Numbered from the stretch's first letter, positions 18,043 through 28,024 are shown. The stretch: 64,000 nucleotides of DNA from an uncultured Carboxylicivirga sp. (GCF_963668385.1 NZ_OY764327.1:3940501-4004500); one strand, 5' to 3'. A program made the numbers and translations. Notes: generated from the letters alone by a model not told the origin.

Positions 18043-18078
18043 TAAAGGTCTGTTCTATTTGGAGTGGGCCTTTTTTTA
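18043..18078 (+). terminator. Rho-independent terminator
   Basis: AAAGGTC near 18043 pairs imperfectly with GGCCTTT and is followed by seven T ending at 18077. It follows the barrel gene. Confidence 0.6.
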
Positions 18079-18119
18079 TGAATAGATGAGAACATTATCA
18101 CATCTTAATATTATTAATC

Positions 18120-18127
18120 TATCTTTG
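18120..18127 (+). promoter_or_regulatory. -7 promoter element of the hemolysin III homologue
   Basis: TATCTTTG matches TAnnTTTG, six bases before the ATG at 18134. It lies inside the upstream extension of that reading frame, so the longer start at 18086 is unlikely. Confidence 0.55.
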
Positions 18128-18133
18128 GTGCGT

Positions 18134-18772
18134 ATGAAAAACACCGTTAAATACTACTCAAAGAAAGAAGAAAATTTAAATGTTATTTCCCATTTAATTG
18201 GCGTGATAGCAGGTTTAATTGCCTATGTTTTTCTTATTTCCAAATCAGTTGAATTAAAAAGTTTATTTCATTTTGGAATTTACACCATATATGCTCTTTG
18301 CATTCTAACCCTTTTTCTGGCTTCTACCTTGTATCATAACTCTAAGACAGATGAGGTTCGAATGCGTTTGAAAATTTTTGATCATTGTGCCATTTATCTT
18401 TTGATTGCCGGAAGTTATGTGCCTTTTGTAGTATTTGGATTAAATAATGCATGGGGATATTGGGTGTTAGCAGTGGTTTGGGTTTTGGCAATTGCAGGTA
18501 TTATCCTTAAGTTGTTTTTTACAGGTAGGTTTAAGCTATTGTCCACTATCAGTTATGTATTGCTGGGGTGGATAGTAGTTATTGCATCTAAATCATTAAT
18601 TGATAATTTGCCTGCCGGGGCATTATATGGATTGGCCATTGGAGGTGCATTTTATACTGTTGGGGCGGCTTTGTATATGATTAAAAGTTTGCCTTTTAAC
18701 CACGCCATATTCCATTTCTTTGTTTTAGGAGGTGCTTTTGCTCATTTCTGGGCAGTTTATTTTTATCTTTGA
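18134..18772 (+). CDS. Hemolysin III / PAQR family membrane protein
   Basis: From the ATG at 18134 the product is 212 residues with seven predicted membrane segments. The family's metal-site residues are present: FLASTLYHNS (S..YH), FDHCAIYLLIAGSY, and the C-terminal HAIFHFFVLGGAFAHF. PAQR proteins have hydrolase or receptor roles; in bacteria the TrhA members affect membrane lipid homeostasis. Despite the family name, a cytolytic role is not implied. Confidence 0.92.
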   Translation: MKNTVKYYSKKEENLNVISHLIGVIAGLIAYVFLISKSVELKSLFHFGIYTIYALCILTLFLASTLYHNSKTDEVRMRLKIFDHCAIYLLIAGSYVPFVVFGLNNAWGYWVLAVVWVLAIAGIILKLFFTGRFKLLSTISYVLLGWIVVIASKSLIDNLPAGALYGLAIGGAFYTVGAALYMIKSLPFNHAIFHFFVLGGAFAHFWAVYFYL

Positions 18773-18804
18773 TGCTTGTTAAAACCTAATTAACTTTTCC
18801 TGTA

Positions 18805-19689
18805 ATGAAATCGAAGATTAAAAATACTGCTCTTGTGTTGGAAGGAGGAGGTTTCAGAGGTATGTTTACATCCGGTCTTTTGGATGCCTTCTTAAAAAAC
18901 GACATTTTTTTTTCGTATTGTATTGGTGTATCAGCAGGTGCTGCTTATGGGATATCTTATATGTCGCATCAATACGAACGAAACAGGCAGGTTAATCTTC
19001 AATACACGGCCGATCCTCGTTATATGAGCTGGCGTAATCTTATTAAAAAAGGAAATTTGTTCGATTGGGATTTTGTGTATGATGAAATTCCAAACCAACA
19101 TATTTTATTGGATTATGATGCAATACTGAAGTCCGATGATGTATTTAAAATTGGCATTACTGATGTAATAACCGGTAATGCTGAGTTTGTTCAGGCTAAC
19201 AAGGTTAATAAAAAGGAATTAATTCAAGCTTGTATTGCATCATCGAGTTTACCTTTTGTATCGCAGTTAGCAGAGTTTAAAGAGCATCTTTATATGGACG
19301 GAGGTATTAGTGATTCAATACCTGTGAGGCAAGCATTAAAAGATGGTAATGATAGGGTGGTTGTTGTACTTACTCGTAATAAGGAATATCGAAAAAAAGA
19401 GGTGAAAATAAAATCATTCGTAAAATGGTATTATCGAAAGTATCCTCAATTGGCCGAGGCTATTTTATCGAGGTTTAAACATTATAATGCCACGCTTGAT
19501 TTAATTGATCAACTTGAAGAAGATGGACGGGCATATGTTATTCGCCCTAACGAGCATATGGAAGTATCGCGAATCGAGAATAATCCGGAAAAGCTAGATC
19601 AATTATACTTGCAAGGATTAAATCAAGGCAATGATTTAATTGGTGACTTGCAAAACTTCTTAAGCCATCAAACAGTATTGACTCATTGA
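18805..19689 (+). CDS. Patatin-like phospholipase
   Basis: This 294-residue protein has the full patatin signature. The glycine-rich oxyanion loop is EGGGFRGMFTSGL, the nucleophile elbow is GVSAGAAYG, and the catalytic aspartate lies in DGGISDSIP. It resembles the YjjU branch of serine-aspartate dyad lipid hydrolases. No signal peptide is present, so it is cytoplasmic or membrane-associated. It starts 33 bp after the hemolysin III homologue, and a joint role in membrane lipid turnover is plausible. Confidence 0.93.
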   Translation: MKSKIKNTALVLEGGGFRGMFTSGLLDAFLKNDIFFSYCIGVSAGAAYGISYMSHQYERNRQVNLQYTADPRYMSWRNLIKKGNLFDWDFVYDEIPNQHILLDYDAILKSDDVFKIGITDVITGNAEFVQANKVNKKELIQACIASSSLPFVSQLAEFKEHLYMDGGISDSIPVRQALKDGNDRVVVVLTRNKEYRKKEVKIKSFVKWYYRKYPQLAEAILSRFKHYNATLDLIDQLEEDGRAYVIRPNEHMEVSRIENNPEKLDQLYLQGLNQGNDLIGDLQNFLSHQTVLTH

Positions 19690-19741
19690 TAAAAACTATT
19701 CTTCTTTCTCATCTGTTAATACTTTAAGAAAAAAAGAAAAG

Positions 19742-20146
19742 ATGAGGAAAAAAGTCGTTGGTATAGGGGGTGTATTCTTTAAAGCATCCAATCCTGACAA
19801 AATAAAAGAATGGTATCAGCAAAATTTAGGTATGAATTGCGATGAGCATGGAGTACTTTTCGAATCGTTGGATGTTGATGATCCTAATTCCAAAACATAT
19901 TTACAATGGAGTCCGTTTCCAGCACAAACAGATTATTTCAAGCCTTCGGACAAGGAATTTATGATCAATTATAGAGTAGTTGATATTGAATTGTTGATAG
20001 AAGACCTAAGAGCAGCGGGAGTTACTATTGTTGATGATATAGAAACTTATCCTTACGGAAAGTTTGTTCATATTTTAGATCCGGATAATAATAAAATTGA
20101 ATTATGGGAAGCTCCTGCTAATACCTTTGAAAATGGTGAGAAATAA
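19742..20146 (+). CDS. VOC superfamily (glyoxalase-like) protein
   Basis: The 134 residues form one pair of beta-alpha-beta-beta-beta modules. The first is GIGGVFFKASNPDKIKEWYQ and the second is INYRVVDIELLIEDLRAAGV, closing with FVHILDPDNNKIELWEA. The last segment carries the metal-ligand glutamate typical of glyoxalase/bleomycin-resistance proteins. The substrate cannot be inferred. Three bases separate its stop from the convergent metallophosphoesterase gene. Confidence 0.88.
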   Translation: MRKKVVGIGGVFFKASNPDKIKEWYQQNLGMNCDEHGVLFESLDVDDPNSKTYLQWSPFPAQTDYFKPSDKEFMINYRVVDIELLIEDLRAAGVTIVDDIETYPYGKFVHILDPDNNKIELWEAPANTFENGEK

Positions 20147-20149
20147 TTT

Positions 20150-21436
20150 TTACATTGGAGCGTTACTAATCGGTCCTCTTGTTAACTCTATAATAGTAAT
20201 TTCGGGTGGCATACCAATGCGTGCTGGCATACCTAGGTAGCCTAGTCCACGGTTTACATACAAAAATTGTGTGTCAGCCTGATATAAGCCTGCCCAACGT
20301 TTAAACTTATATTTTGCCGGACTCCATTGAAAACCTTTAAATTCCAAACCAAACTGCATGCCATGAGTATGGCCGGCAAGTGTTAAATCATAATCGGTTT
20401 GCGGGACCACTTCAGCATCCCAATGATCAGGATCGTGCGACATTAGTATTTTAAACGGAATACCTTCGGTACCTATAGTAGCTTCTTCTAGATTCCCATA
20501 TCGGGGAAACGGAGGGTGTCCCCAATTTTCAACACCTGCCATAGCTATTTTATCACCATTGTATTCAATTATCGAGGAGGCATTATTTAATATTTTAAAG
20601 CCTAAACGGTGATGTGCATTTTTAATATTTTGAAGATTGATCGCTTTTGCTTCGGGCGATGGCCATTTGGAATAGTCGCCATAATCGTGGTTACCCATTA
20701 TCGAATATTTTCCGAAACGTGCTTCAAGCTTGTTAAAGACTTTTTCCCAACCAATGGTTTCTTCGTAAAAATTATTTACTAAATCACCGGTAAAACAGAT
20801 AATATCTGGATTTTCATCATTGATAAGCTTTATAGCCTCTTCCATTTCCTGATAATTGGAATTAAGGCTACCTAAATGAAGATCGGATATTTGTACAATC
20901 TTTAGCCCATCAAACGAAGAGGGTAAGTTTGGATACGATATTTTGGAGTATTTCTTACTAAAATTAAATCGTCCTTTAATGGCTCCAAAAAGCAAAGATA
21001 CAAATGGTAATGAAGCTGTGATGATACCAACCTGACTTAAGAATTTCTTACGCGATATTTGCGGATATCGCCCATCGTTCATCTTCTTTATCTTGCCTTT
21101 GTTGTTAAATTTCGATTTAATTTTAATGGCTTTATTGAGTACTTTATATGTAATGTAGTATACTGCTTTAGGGATATATATCAATAAATACGACATCATC
21201 AACCATTGAAAATATACATAGGTTGCCGGATTATTGGTAATGGTGATTGTTGTAAGAAATATACCAAATGCAAAAATGTAAAACGTAGCAATACTGTAAT
21301 GCCAAAAAGCTCCGAAAGGAAATTGAAAATGTGGAGGATGTTCTGTTTTTGATTTTAAAATTAAACGATAAAGTAAAAAATCAATTAACATTGTAAATAG
21401 TACCAATCCCACAAAAGCCCACACTGTAAATTTCAT
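20150..21436 (-). CDS. Membrane-anchored calcineurin-like metallophosphoesterase
   Basis: The N-terminal ~120 residues hold several hydrophobic segments. A positively charged signal-like stretch (SRKKFLSQVGIITASLPFVS) precedes the catalytic domain from about residue 165. All metal-binding blocks are present: QISDLHLGS, FTGDLVNNF, IMGNHDYG, MSHDPDHW and AGHTHGMQF. This matches the YkuE/YaeI-type phosphoesterases, some of which hydrolyse UDP-diacylglucosamine or other phosphodiesters. The substrate here is not known. The 428-residue length is larger than soluble relatives because of the membrane region. Confidence 0.9.
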   Translation of the reverse strand: MKFTVWAFVGLVLFTMLIDFLLYRLILKSKTEHPPHFQFPFGAFWHYSIATFYIFAFGIFLTTITITNNPATYVYFQWLMMSYLLIYIPKAVYYITYKVLNKAIKIKSKFNNKGKIKKMNDGRYPQISRKKFLSQVGIITASLPFVSLLFGAIKGRFNFSKKYSKISYPNLPSSFDGLKIVQISDLHLGSLNSNYQEMEEAIKLINDENPDIICFTGDLVNNFYEETIGWEKVFNKLEARFGKYSIMGNHDYGDYSKWPSPEAKAINLQNIKNAHHRLGFKILNNASSIIEYNGDKIAMAGVENWGHPPFPRYGNLEEATIGTEGIPFKILMSHDPDHWDAEVVPQTDYDLTLAGHTHGMQFGLEFKGFQWSPAKYKFKRWAGLYQADTQFLYVNRGLGYLGMPARIGMPPEITIIELTRGPISNAPM

Positions 21437-21556
21437 AATTTCCCTTGGTTTTTAGCCATCCTTAATTAGCGATTCAAAGTAACAATACGTAATAGTAATA
21501 CAAATGTTTTGAATTGGTTAGGAGCTTAAGTTGCTTTTAATGTTTTTTAGCTTTTG

Positions 21557-24547
21557 TCAGTTTTTGTTTTTGCCAAGAGAAAAGCCTGAAAAGCTCATAC
21601 CTAAAAGAAATTCGTTATAATTGGATGATTGATTAGCTAAATAAGCGTATCGATATCCAAGAGTGATGGGATAGACAAACCTGAATGGATGTAATTCGGC
21701 TCTTAATTCAGTTCCGATCGATTGAAAATTGTTAGTGTATCTATACCACTCATTTGTTTGAGAATTTTGGGTATGGTAAATCGAATGAGAGAAATCGTAG
21801 AATATATTTGCTGTTATTCGTTTCAGATACATCACGCCTGGTAGATTCCAATCGGGCGAAATTAATGGAAATATATAATCTCCTCTGAAAGAATACAGCT
21901 CATCGTTACTGGTTCCATTAACTCCCCTTGGAAATTTTATGAAATCGGTAAAGTAACGATAGTAGTTTCTGGTTTCCGATTTGTTGTATAGTTCTCCATA
22001 TTGCTTTTTCTGATAATCATTATCAATGCGGATAGAATGATGCTTAATTAAACCTGGAAAATACAATCGGGTATGTATGCCAAATATAGAACCCAAATCA
22101 CTTCCGGTAATAGGAGTATGGCGATATTTCATTTCGACTAATTGTCCCCAACGTGTTGTAACATCTCTCTCTGATCGGCGCTGTAGATTGTAGGCATATA
22201 ATCCATAATTTATAGGATTGGCATGAAAAGCATTGGTTGTCACAGTTTCGGAACTTTTAATATGCCATTGGTTATTGATTAATGTAAGATAAGTAAGATC
22301 ATAGGAATACTCCGAGGCGTACTGGTAACTGCTACTTATAGAAGGCTGAATATATCTTTGCCATTTACCACGCGTAAAATTGAGGGGTACATTAACTTCA
22401 AGGTGCGCATATAAATGTTGTTGTTTTGCATCCAGATCAATCGTAAATGTGTCGGTTGTATTGGCAAAAATGCCATTCTGATATTGTTTTTCATCACCAG
22501 CTTTTACTTCAAATTCAATTACTGGGAACCAGGCCTTGTGCTGTATGTTGAAATAGTACTTTTCGCGGCTATATTGTTTATCAGCATTATACCCTAGGTT
22601 TGTAAAGGTGGACCCCAATAAATTTTGTGACATCAAAGATATGCCTTGAGTAAGAGTTTCGTCATTTACGTTTAAATTTACCGGAGCCCAACTGTGAAAA
22701 TTAAAAATGTTCCACTTCGAGTAGGCTTTACTTGTATAATCAGTTATGCTGTCGGTATTAAAATTAGGTAAGCCTTTTTCATCTTTTTTAAGGTCGTTGA
22801 TAAAGGATTCTATTGGTAACTTCTGTGGTTTAAACGCTAAAATATTTAGTGAGTTAAGGTTTGCTTGTGCAACTAAATATCCATCAGACGTATAATCCTG
22901 GTAGACAATGTTGTTTGAATTAGTTTCTGCAGAAATTTGTGTTGCTCCAAATCGTGATTCGGTTATTTTTTGAAGGTTGCTTCCGTCAAATTTAATTCGA
23001 TAAATATTATCAATTCCGCTCCACGATCCAGAGAAATAGATTTGATTATTAATAATTTTCGGTGATACTATTTCAGTAAATTCTGGTTGTGTAATTGTTT
23101 CCCATTTACGCGTTGTTGTATTTACAATGGCCAATTGTTTCCCTTCATTCCCGAGTAAAACCATTACCAGGGTTTTTCCTGTTTCGTCCCAGCTTGGTGT
23201 TAAAGGAAGTTTATTATCAGGAATACGTATCTTCTGAAGAACCATTCCATCTGAAACATCCAGAATGTGTATCTCTTTCTGATTATCCTCAGAAACGTAA
23301 ACAGTTGCTATGCGTTTGCTGTCAGGCGAGATGGAAGGGGCAAAATACCTGCTTTTAAAAGTAAGTTTGTGTTGCTTTTTTGTTGTGAGATCATAAAGCC
23401 TTATAACCGAAAAATATTGGTTTTCCCATCTTGGACTTCGTTCCTGCTCAGTCCAGCATATTTTGTTATCAGCGTAAGAAAAAGGCTCTCTATCCCGGTA
23501 ACCAATAGTAAGAAGTTTTTCTTCTGAACCATCCTTTATATTAATTTTTGAAAAGTGTCTTACTTCACCCGGACCATCAATCTCCGCTATTATGTGTTCA
23601 GAATCAATTACTACTGGGTATAAATAGTTTTTGTAGTTGGAATCTCTTACTGTAACCAAATTGAATTTACTTGGTTGAAGTTTTTCATCCTGTAATTCCC
23701 ATCTTTGTTGCCAATCACTAAATACCTCGCGATAGAGAGGAACTTTATTTTTACCTGTCACTGCTTTAATACCATTATTGAATGGCGTGATTGACCAGCT
23801 TCTTTTACCTGTTTCATCTAGTGCTTTATCCCATACATCTGCTCCGTATTTATGACGAGCACCTGCGGTAAATAAATAGCCCATTCGATAGTAGTTGGGT
23901 ACATAATTATAATACGAACCAAAGTAAGCTTTTTCGTAATCGTAGGTTTGTTTTTCTAGTAATTGAGCTCTAATTTCCTGTTCAAAAGAAGGCACTCTTC
24001 CTCTTCCACTTTTCGATAAGGTTGTTTCTGTTGTTACCGCATCGCCTTCTAAAAACCATAATGGAATATATAAACCTAATACTCCGCCTACTATTTGTTC
24101 TCCAAATGGATAAGTAAGAATATGTGTAAATCCTTGGTTTATTTTGTCGATTTGTACCACATGACGAAATTCGTGAATTGCCAACTGTTGTAGGTAATCC
24201 TGTGCAAACACATTTTGACTGGCTGTAGGATATAACTCCATTCGCTTTGGTGCCCATGTTACTAATCCATTGGAATAGGCAGAGTGTGAATGCACTACAA
24301 CAGGTATAGGTTTAGGAGTGTGACTAAGACTATATCCTCCATACATGTATAGCGAATCTAGCATTGAAATCAGCCGATTGGCTTCACTTTCAAAATCGTT
24401 AGGATAGATAACCTTAAAAAAAGGACTCTTAATCTGTCGCCATTTGATGTAAGCAGGATCGGAACCAGTGCTGTAATATTGTGCGTATATATTAGGATGT
24501 ATAGTTATCAGAATAGCAAAAAGAATAATGCCTTTCAATAGTTTCAT
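21557..24547 (-). CDS. Large outer-membrane protein with HEXXH metallopeptidase-like domain, beta-propeller and barrel
   Basis: The 996 residues begin with a signal peptide ending near IYAQYY. Residues about 30-290 resemble a gluzincin peptidase: AIHEFRHVVQ has the HEXXH zinc motif, and LWFLEGDAVTTE supplies a candidate third ligand downstream. The middle (about 300-580) has repeated TolB/PD40-like propeller blades (SPDSKRIATVYVSED; PSWDETGKTLVMVLL). The last ~350 residues alternate polar and hydrophobic strands, fitting an outer-membrane barrel (YSYDLTYLTLINNQWH; LLGMSFSGFSLGKN). Peptidase activity is an inference; no substrate or partner is apparent. Confidence 0.8.
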   Translation of the reverse strand: MKLLKGIILFAILITIHPNIYAQYYSTGSDPAYIKWRQIKSPFFKVIYPNDFESEANRLISMLDSLYMYGGYSLSHTPKPIPVVVHSHSAYSNGLVTWAPKRMELYPTASQNVFAQDYLQQLAIHEFRHVVQIDKINQGFTHILTYPFGEQIVGGVLGLYIPLWFLEGDAVTTETTLSKSGRGRVPSFEQEIRAQLLEKQTYDYEKAYFGSYYNYVPNYYRMGYLFTAGARHKYGADVWDKALDETGKRSWSITPFNNGIKAVTGKNKVPLYREVFSDWQQRWELQDEKLQPSKFNLVTVRDSNYKNYLYPVVIDSEHIIAEIDGPGEVRHFSKINIKDGSEEKLLTIGYRDREPFSYADNKICWTEQERSPRWENQYFSVIRLYDLTTKKQHKLTFKSRYFAPSISPDSKRIATVYVSEDNQKEIHILDVSDGMVLQKIRIPDNKLPLTPSWDETGKTLVMVLLGNEGKQLAIVNTTTRKWETITQPEFTEIVSPKIINNQIYFSGSWSGIDNIYRIKFDGSNLQKITESRFGATQISAETNSNNIVYQDYTSDGYLVAQANLNSLNILAFKPQKLPIESFINDLKKDEKGLPNFNTDSITDYTSKAYSKWNIFNFHSWAPVNLNVNDETLTQGISLMSQNLLGSTFTNLGYNADKQYSREKYYFNIQHKAWFPVIEFEVKAGDEKQYQNGIFANTTDTFTIDLDAKQQHLYAHLEVNVPLNFTRGKWQRYIQPSISSSYQYASEYSYDLTYLTLINNQWHIKSSETVTTNAFHANPINYGLYAYNLQRRSERDVTTRWGQLVEMKYRHTPITGSDLGSIFGIHTRLYFPGLIKHHSIRIDNDYQKKQYGELYNKSETRNYYRYFTDFIKFPRGVNGTSNDELYSFRGDYIFPLISPDWNLPGVMYLKRITANIFYDFSHSIYHTQNSQTNEWYRYTNNFQSIGTELRAELHPFRFVYPITLGYRYAYLANQSSNYNEFLLGMSFSGFSLGKNKN

Positions 24548-24691
24548 TATGTAGTTGTTTGAAGCTAAAATTACACTTTTATCTCTTAACTCAATAAATT
24601 CGATTGTCAGGTTTTACTTATATTTAAATATTAACTATCTTTTCATTGTCCTTTCAGATCTAAATCCAATCCAACTCAAAACACATTTTTT

Positions 24692-26371
24692 ATGGGCAAA
24701 GCTATTATATATCAAGTATTACCTCGTTTATTTAGTAATTTAAATTCCAACAATAATAATAACGGAAATATTCAGGAGAATGGCTCAGGTAAGTTCAATG
24801 CTTTTGATGATGAAGTATTGGCTTATTTTAAAAGGTTGGGTATTAGTCATATGTGGTACACGGGTATTATAGAACATGCTACTGCCACCGATTACTCTTC
24901 TTTTTCAATAAATAAAGATAATTCACAAGTAGTAAAAGGATTAGCTGGAAGCCCTTATGCTATTAAAGACTATTACGATGTTGATCCCGATTTAGCTGAA
25001 GATGTAAATAATCGTATGACAGAATTCGAAGCATTAGTTGCTAGAACTCATAATGCCGGAATGAAAGTGTTAATTGATTTTGTTCCCAATCATTTAGCAC
25101 GTCATTATTATTCAGATGCAAAGCCTGAAGGTGTAATTGATTTTGGTGAAGATGATGATCAATCGAAAAAATTCGATTTTAATAACAATTTCTATTATTT
25201 GCCTGATCAAAAGTTTGTTGCTCCCATTAATTCAGATGATCCTTGGATGGAACAACCCGCAAAGGTAACCGGTAATGATTGCTTTTCAGCTGAACCATCG
25301 ATAAATGACTGGTACGAAACCGTAAAATTGAATTACGGAGTAGATGTTGAGAATGATAGAGAAAAGCATTTTGAACCTATACCGGATACCTGGCTAAAAA
25401 TGAAAGATGTTCTGTTGTATTGGTGTGCTAAAGAAGTAGATGGATTTAGATGCGATATGGCAGAAATGGTACCAGTAGAATTTTGGCAATGGTGTATTCG
25501 AGAAGTAAAAGAGCAATATCCTAAAGTTGTGTTTGTAGCTGAGATATATCAACCATCATTATATCCATCTTATTTAATAGAAGGTGGTTTCGATTGTTTG
25601 TATGATAAAGTGGGATTTTATGATAGTGTAATTGGGGTACTAAAAGATGAAGGAGGTATTAATTCCATTCAACAATCGTGGCAAGCCATTGATAAGTTCT
25701 CAAACAATATGCTATTCTTTCTCGAAAATCATGATGAACAGAGGTTAGCATCAGATTTTATAATTAAAGAAGGAAGGAAAGCATGGCCAGCCTGGGTTTT
25801 AACAGCTGCTTTTTCAACCAACCCTGTTATGATTTATAATGGCCAGGAAATTGGTGAAAAAGGTATGGATAATGAGGGTTTTAGTGGTATTGACGGACGT
25901 ACTACTATTTTTGACTATTGGGCAGTTGATAGTTTGAGGCGGTATTATCAATCCATAAAAGGTAAAGCCTTACTAACTGAAGATGAACAGTGGCTGTTAC
26001 AGAGATACAAAAAGCTAAATGATTTAATTCTCAATTATCTACCATTGTATGAGGGAGGGGTTTACGATTTAATGTGGTGCAATAATAACAAAGGAGGGAT
26101 TAAAGAGCAAAAAGTATATGCTTGGTTACGTTTTTATAAGCATCAATGGATGTTGCTTATTGCAAATCTTACAGGTAATGAATATAATTGCCGTGTTGTC
26201 ATTCCAGAGCATGCATTTAAAATGGTAGGAGCTGATCATCATAGTTATTTTAAAGGAAAGGAATTATTGGATGGAGGAAGGTCTATTCAATTTCCAAAGG
26301 AAGTGGCGATGACAACCGGAGTAGGTATTAAGATAGGAGCTAACAAAGCACATATTTATTTACTAAGTTAA
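24692..26371 (+). CDS. GH13 family alpha-amylase
   Basis: This 559-residue (alpha/beta)8 glycoside hydrolase shows the four GH13 regions. Region I is VLIDFVPNHLARHY; region II is VDGFRCDMAEMV with the nucleophile aspartate; region III is VVFVAEIYQPS with the acid/base glutamate; region IV is FFLENHDEQRLAS with the transition-state aspartate. No signal peptide is present, so it acts in the cytoplasm on maltodextrin or storage glucan. It starts at the ATG 24692 and is transcribed divergently from the outer-membrane protein gene. Confidence 0.93.
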   Translation: MGKAIIYQVLPRLFSNLNSNNNNNGNIQENGSGKFNAFDDEVLAYFKRLGISHMWYTGIIEHATATDYSSFSINKDNSQVVKGLAGSPYAIKDYYDVDPDLAEDVNNRMTEFEALVARTHNAGMKVLIDFVPNHLARHYYSDAKPEGVIDFGEDDDQSKKFDFNNNFYYLPDQKFVAPINSDDPWMEQPAKVTGNDCFSAEPSINDWYETVKLNYGVDVENDREKHFEPIPDTWLKMKDVLLYWCAKEVDGFRCDMAEMVPVEFWQWCIREVKEQYPKVVFVAEIYQPSLYPSYLIEGGFDCLYDKVGFYDSVIGVLKDEGGINSIQQSWQAIDKFSNNMLFFLENHDEQRLASDFIIKEGRKAWPAWVLTAAFSTNPVMIYNGQEIGEKGMDNEGFSGIDGRTTIFDYWAVDSLRRYYQSIKGKALLTEDEQWLLQRYKKLNDLILNYLPLYEGGVYDLMWCNNNKGGIKEQKVYAWLRFYKHQWMLLIANLTGNEYNCRVVIPEHAFKMVGADHHSYFKGKELLDGGRSIQFPKEVAMTTGVGIKIGANKAHIYLLS

Positions 26372-26514
26372 AATTTAACAATTAGTTCGTTTATTGTTAA
26401 AGATTGGTCTAATTATTTAGAATATAGATAAATAAGAGATTTTATTCGTTGCAATCTTCCCTTTGAATCGGAAATTTAGTAATTTGTTTACTGTCAAACT
26501 AAAACTGAGGTGTT

Positions 26515-26838
26515 ATGTCAAAGCAACTATCATTACATGTAGTATTGGAAAGTGATGAATACATCAAAATATCCGATCACGTTTATACCACAAAAGCTTC
26601 ATTGTTAAACGAAGAAACCAAAATCCATTTAATCGAAAAATGTTGCTTCAGTATTCTTAAAGAATTCGAAGGACAATTAACTCAAACGATTGTTGAGGAG
26701 TGGTTGCTGCTTTCTAAAGCATTAGATCAATCTTGCAACTACGAAAATCGATGGGATGATAGAAAAATGCTAAAAGAATTAATTGATGGACATGCACATT
26801 CAGTTTCGTGGTATGCCTCTAATTGTAAAGTAAGTTAA
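26515..26838 (+). CDS. Hypothetical protein
   Basis: I recognise no family. The 107 residues are soluble, mixed alpha/beta and slightly acidic, with cysteines at EKCCFSI, QSCNYEN and SNCKVS. A clear terminator follows 22 bp after the stop, and spacing to the amylase (143 bp) suggests its own promoter. It is listed as real because of its clean start context and terminator. Confidence 0.65.
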   Translation: MSKQLSLHVVLESDEYIKISDHVYTTKASLLNEETKIHLIEKCCFSILKEFEGQLTQTIVEEWLLLSKALDQSCNYENRWDDRKMLKELIDGHAHSVSWYASNCKVS

Positions 26839-26860
26839 TTGGCGTGATATAAATATATTA

Positions 26861-26898
26861 AGCAGTTGTTGACTATATTTTCAGCAACTGCTTTTTTA
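26861..26898 (+). terminator. Rho-independent terminator
   Basis: AGCAGTTGTTG (26861-26871) pairs with CAGCAACTGCT (26882-26892), with one wobble, followed by six T. Confidence 0.85.
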
Positions 26899-26938
26899 TG
26901 CATATCATTTTCTATTCCGAAAATTATTTGGATTGCAT

Positions 26939-26946
26939 TATATTTG
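26939..26946 (+). promoter_or_regulatory. -7 promoter element of the nucleoid-associated protein gene
   Basis: TATATTTG matches TAnnTTTG, 19 bp before the ATG at 26966. It lies inside the upstream extension of the frame, which removes the alternative start at 26933. Confidence 0.55.
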
Positions 26947-26965
26947 TTTGCTAAAATTATTACAG

Positions 26966-28015
26966 ATGATTGATTTCACTCAGACAGAGATAAACAAAAT
27001 TGTTGTACACCATATAGGATGCAGAGCCGAGGGCGAAGAGATTCGTTTTTCGAATAGTGAGGCACGTTTGCAGGATGAAGAAGTGGTTTCGGATGTTTTG
27101 AAACAGTATTTCTTCAAACCATTTAAAACAGAATTATACTTCAATTTTGATCATGAAGACGGATTGGAGAACAATCTAGTATTTAATTTGAGTGATAAGG
27201 TATTTAACGATGCATCTACTTTTCACGAAGTATCTGTTGCTATTGGAAATCATCTTTTCGAACAATCCAATCATCCAAAAATTAGAGGTGGCGAGTTTTA
27301 TATGGTGTTGTTCAGTAATGTGGTGGTTGATGGTGAAATAGTTGATGCACTTGGTATTTTTAAATCTGAAAATAAGGATACTTTTCTTAAAGTGATGCTT
27401 CAAAATCAAGGTTTTGAATTAGATGCTCAACAAGGTATTAATATTAAAAAGCTGGATAAAGGTTGTTTGATTTTCAATACCGAAAAAGAATTAGGATTCA
27501 AAGTTTGTTCGGTTGACAATATTAATAAAGGTAACGAGGCTCATTTTTGGAAAACTGACTTTTTAGGATTGAAATCACGCGAAGATAATTATTACTTTAC
27601 CAATAACTATCTGCAAATGTGTAAAGGGTTTGTAGGCGAGGTATTTAATGAAGATAATGATGTGTCGCGTCCCGATCAGGTTGATTTACTAAATCGTTCC
27701 ATTGACTATTTTGGTAAGCATGCCAATTTTGATGAACGCGAATTTGAACGCGAAGTAATTCGTCAACCCGAAGTGGTAGATGCTTTCCAGGATTATAAAA
27801 ACTTCTGTCAGAGTGAAAAAAATATGCCTTTGCAGGATAGTTTTGATATTTCAAAGGATGCTGTAAAAGCAGAAAAGAAACATTTTAAATCGGTGCTTAA
27901 ACTTGATAAAAACTTTCATGTATATGTACATGGTAAACGTCAGTATATCGAAAAGGGCTTTGATAGCGAACGTGGAATGAAGTTTTATAAACTGTTTTTT
28001 GAGTCAGAAGAGTAA
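26966..28015 (+). CDS. Nucleoid-associated protein (NdpA/YejK-like)
   Basis: From the ATG at 26966 the protein is 349 residues. The N-terminal domain (QTEINKIVVHHIGCRAEGEE), the central RGGEFYMVLFSNVVVDGEIV and LGIFKSENKDTFLKV, and the C-terminal region around FWKTDFLGLK place it in the 37-kDa nucleoid-associated protein family. Bacteroidota members of this family are common and of uncertain role. The soluble, acidic composition is consistent with a cytoplasmic protein. Confidence 0.85.
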   Translation: MIDFTQTEINKIVVHHIGCRAEGEEIRFSNSEARLQDEEVVSDVLKQYFFKPFKTELYFNFDHEDGLENNLVFNLSDKVFNDASTFHEVSVAIGNHLFEQSNHPKIRGGEFYMVLFSNVVVDGEIVDALGIFKSENKDTFLKVMLQNQGFELDAQQGINIKKLDKGCLIFNTEKELGFKVCSVDNINKGNEAHFWKTDFLGLKSREDNYYFTNNYLQMCKGFVGEVFNEDNDVSRPDQVDLLNRSIDYFGKHANFDEREFEREVIRQPEVVDAFQDYKNFCQSEKNMPLQDSFDISKDAVKAEKKHFKSVLKLDKNFHVYVHGKRQYIEKGFDSERGMKFYKLFFESEE

Positions 28016-28024
28016 TAACTCCCA

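Noticed and set aside
18086-18133. Extended start of the hemolysin III homologue
   Set aside because: The extension lies over the TATCTTTG promoter element and lacks family similarity.
20960-21080. Tat signal in the metallophosphoesterase
   Set aside because: The SRKKFLSQ stretch has Arg-Lys instead of Arg-Arg and follows membrane segments, so Tat export is not supported.
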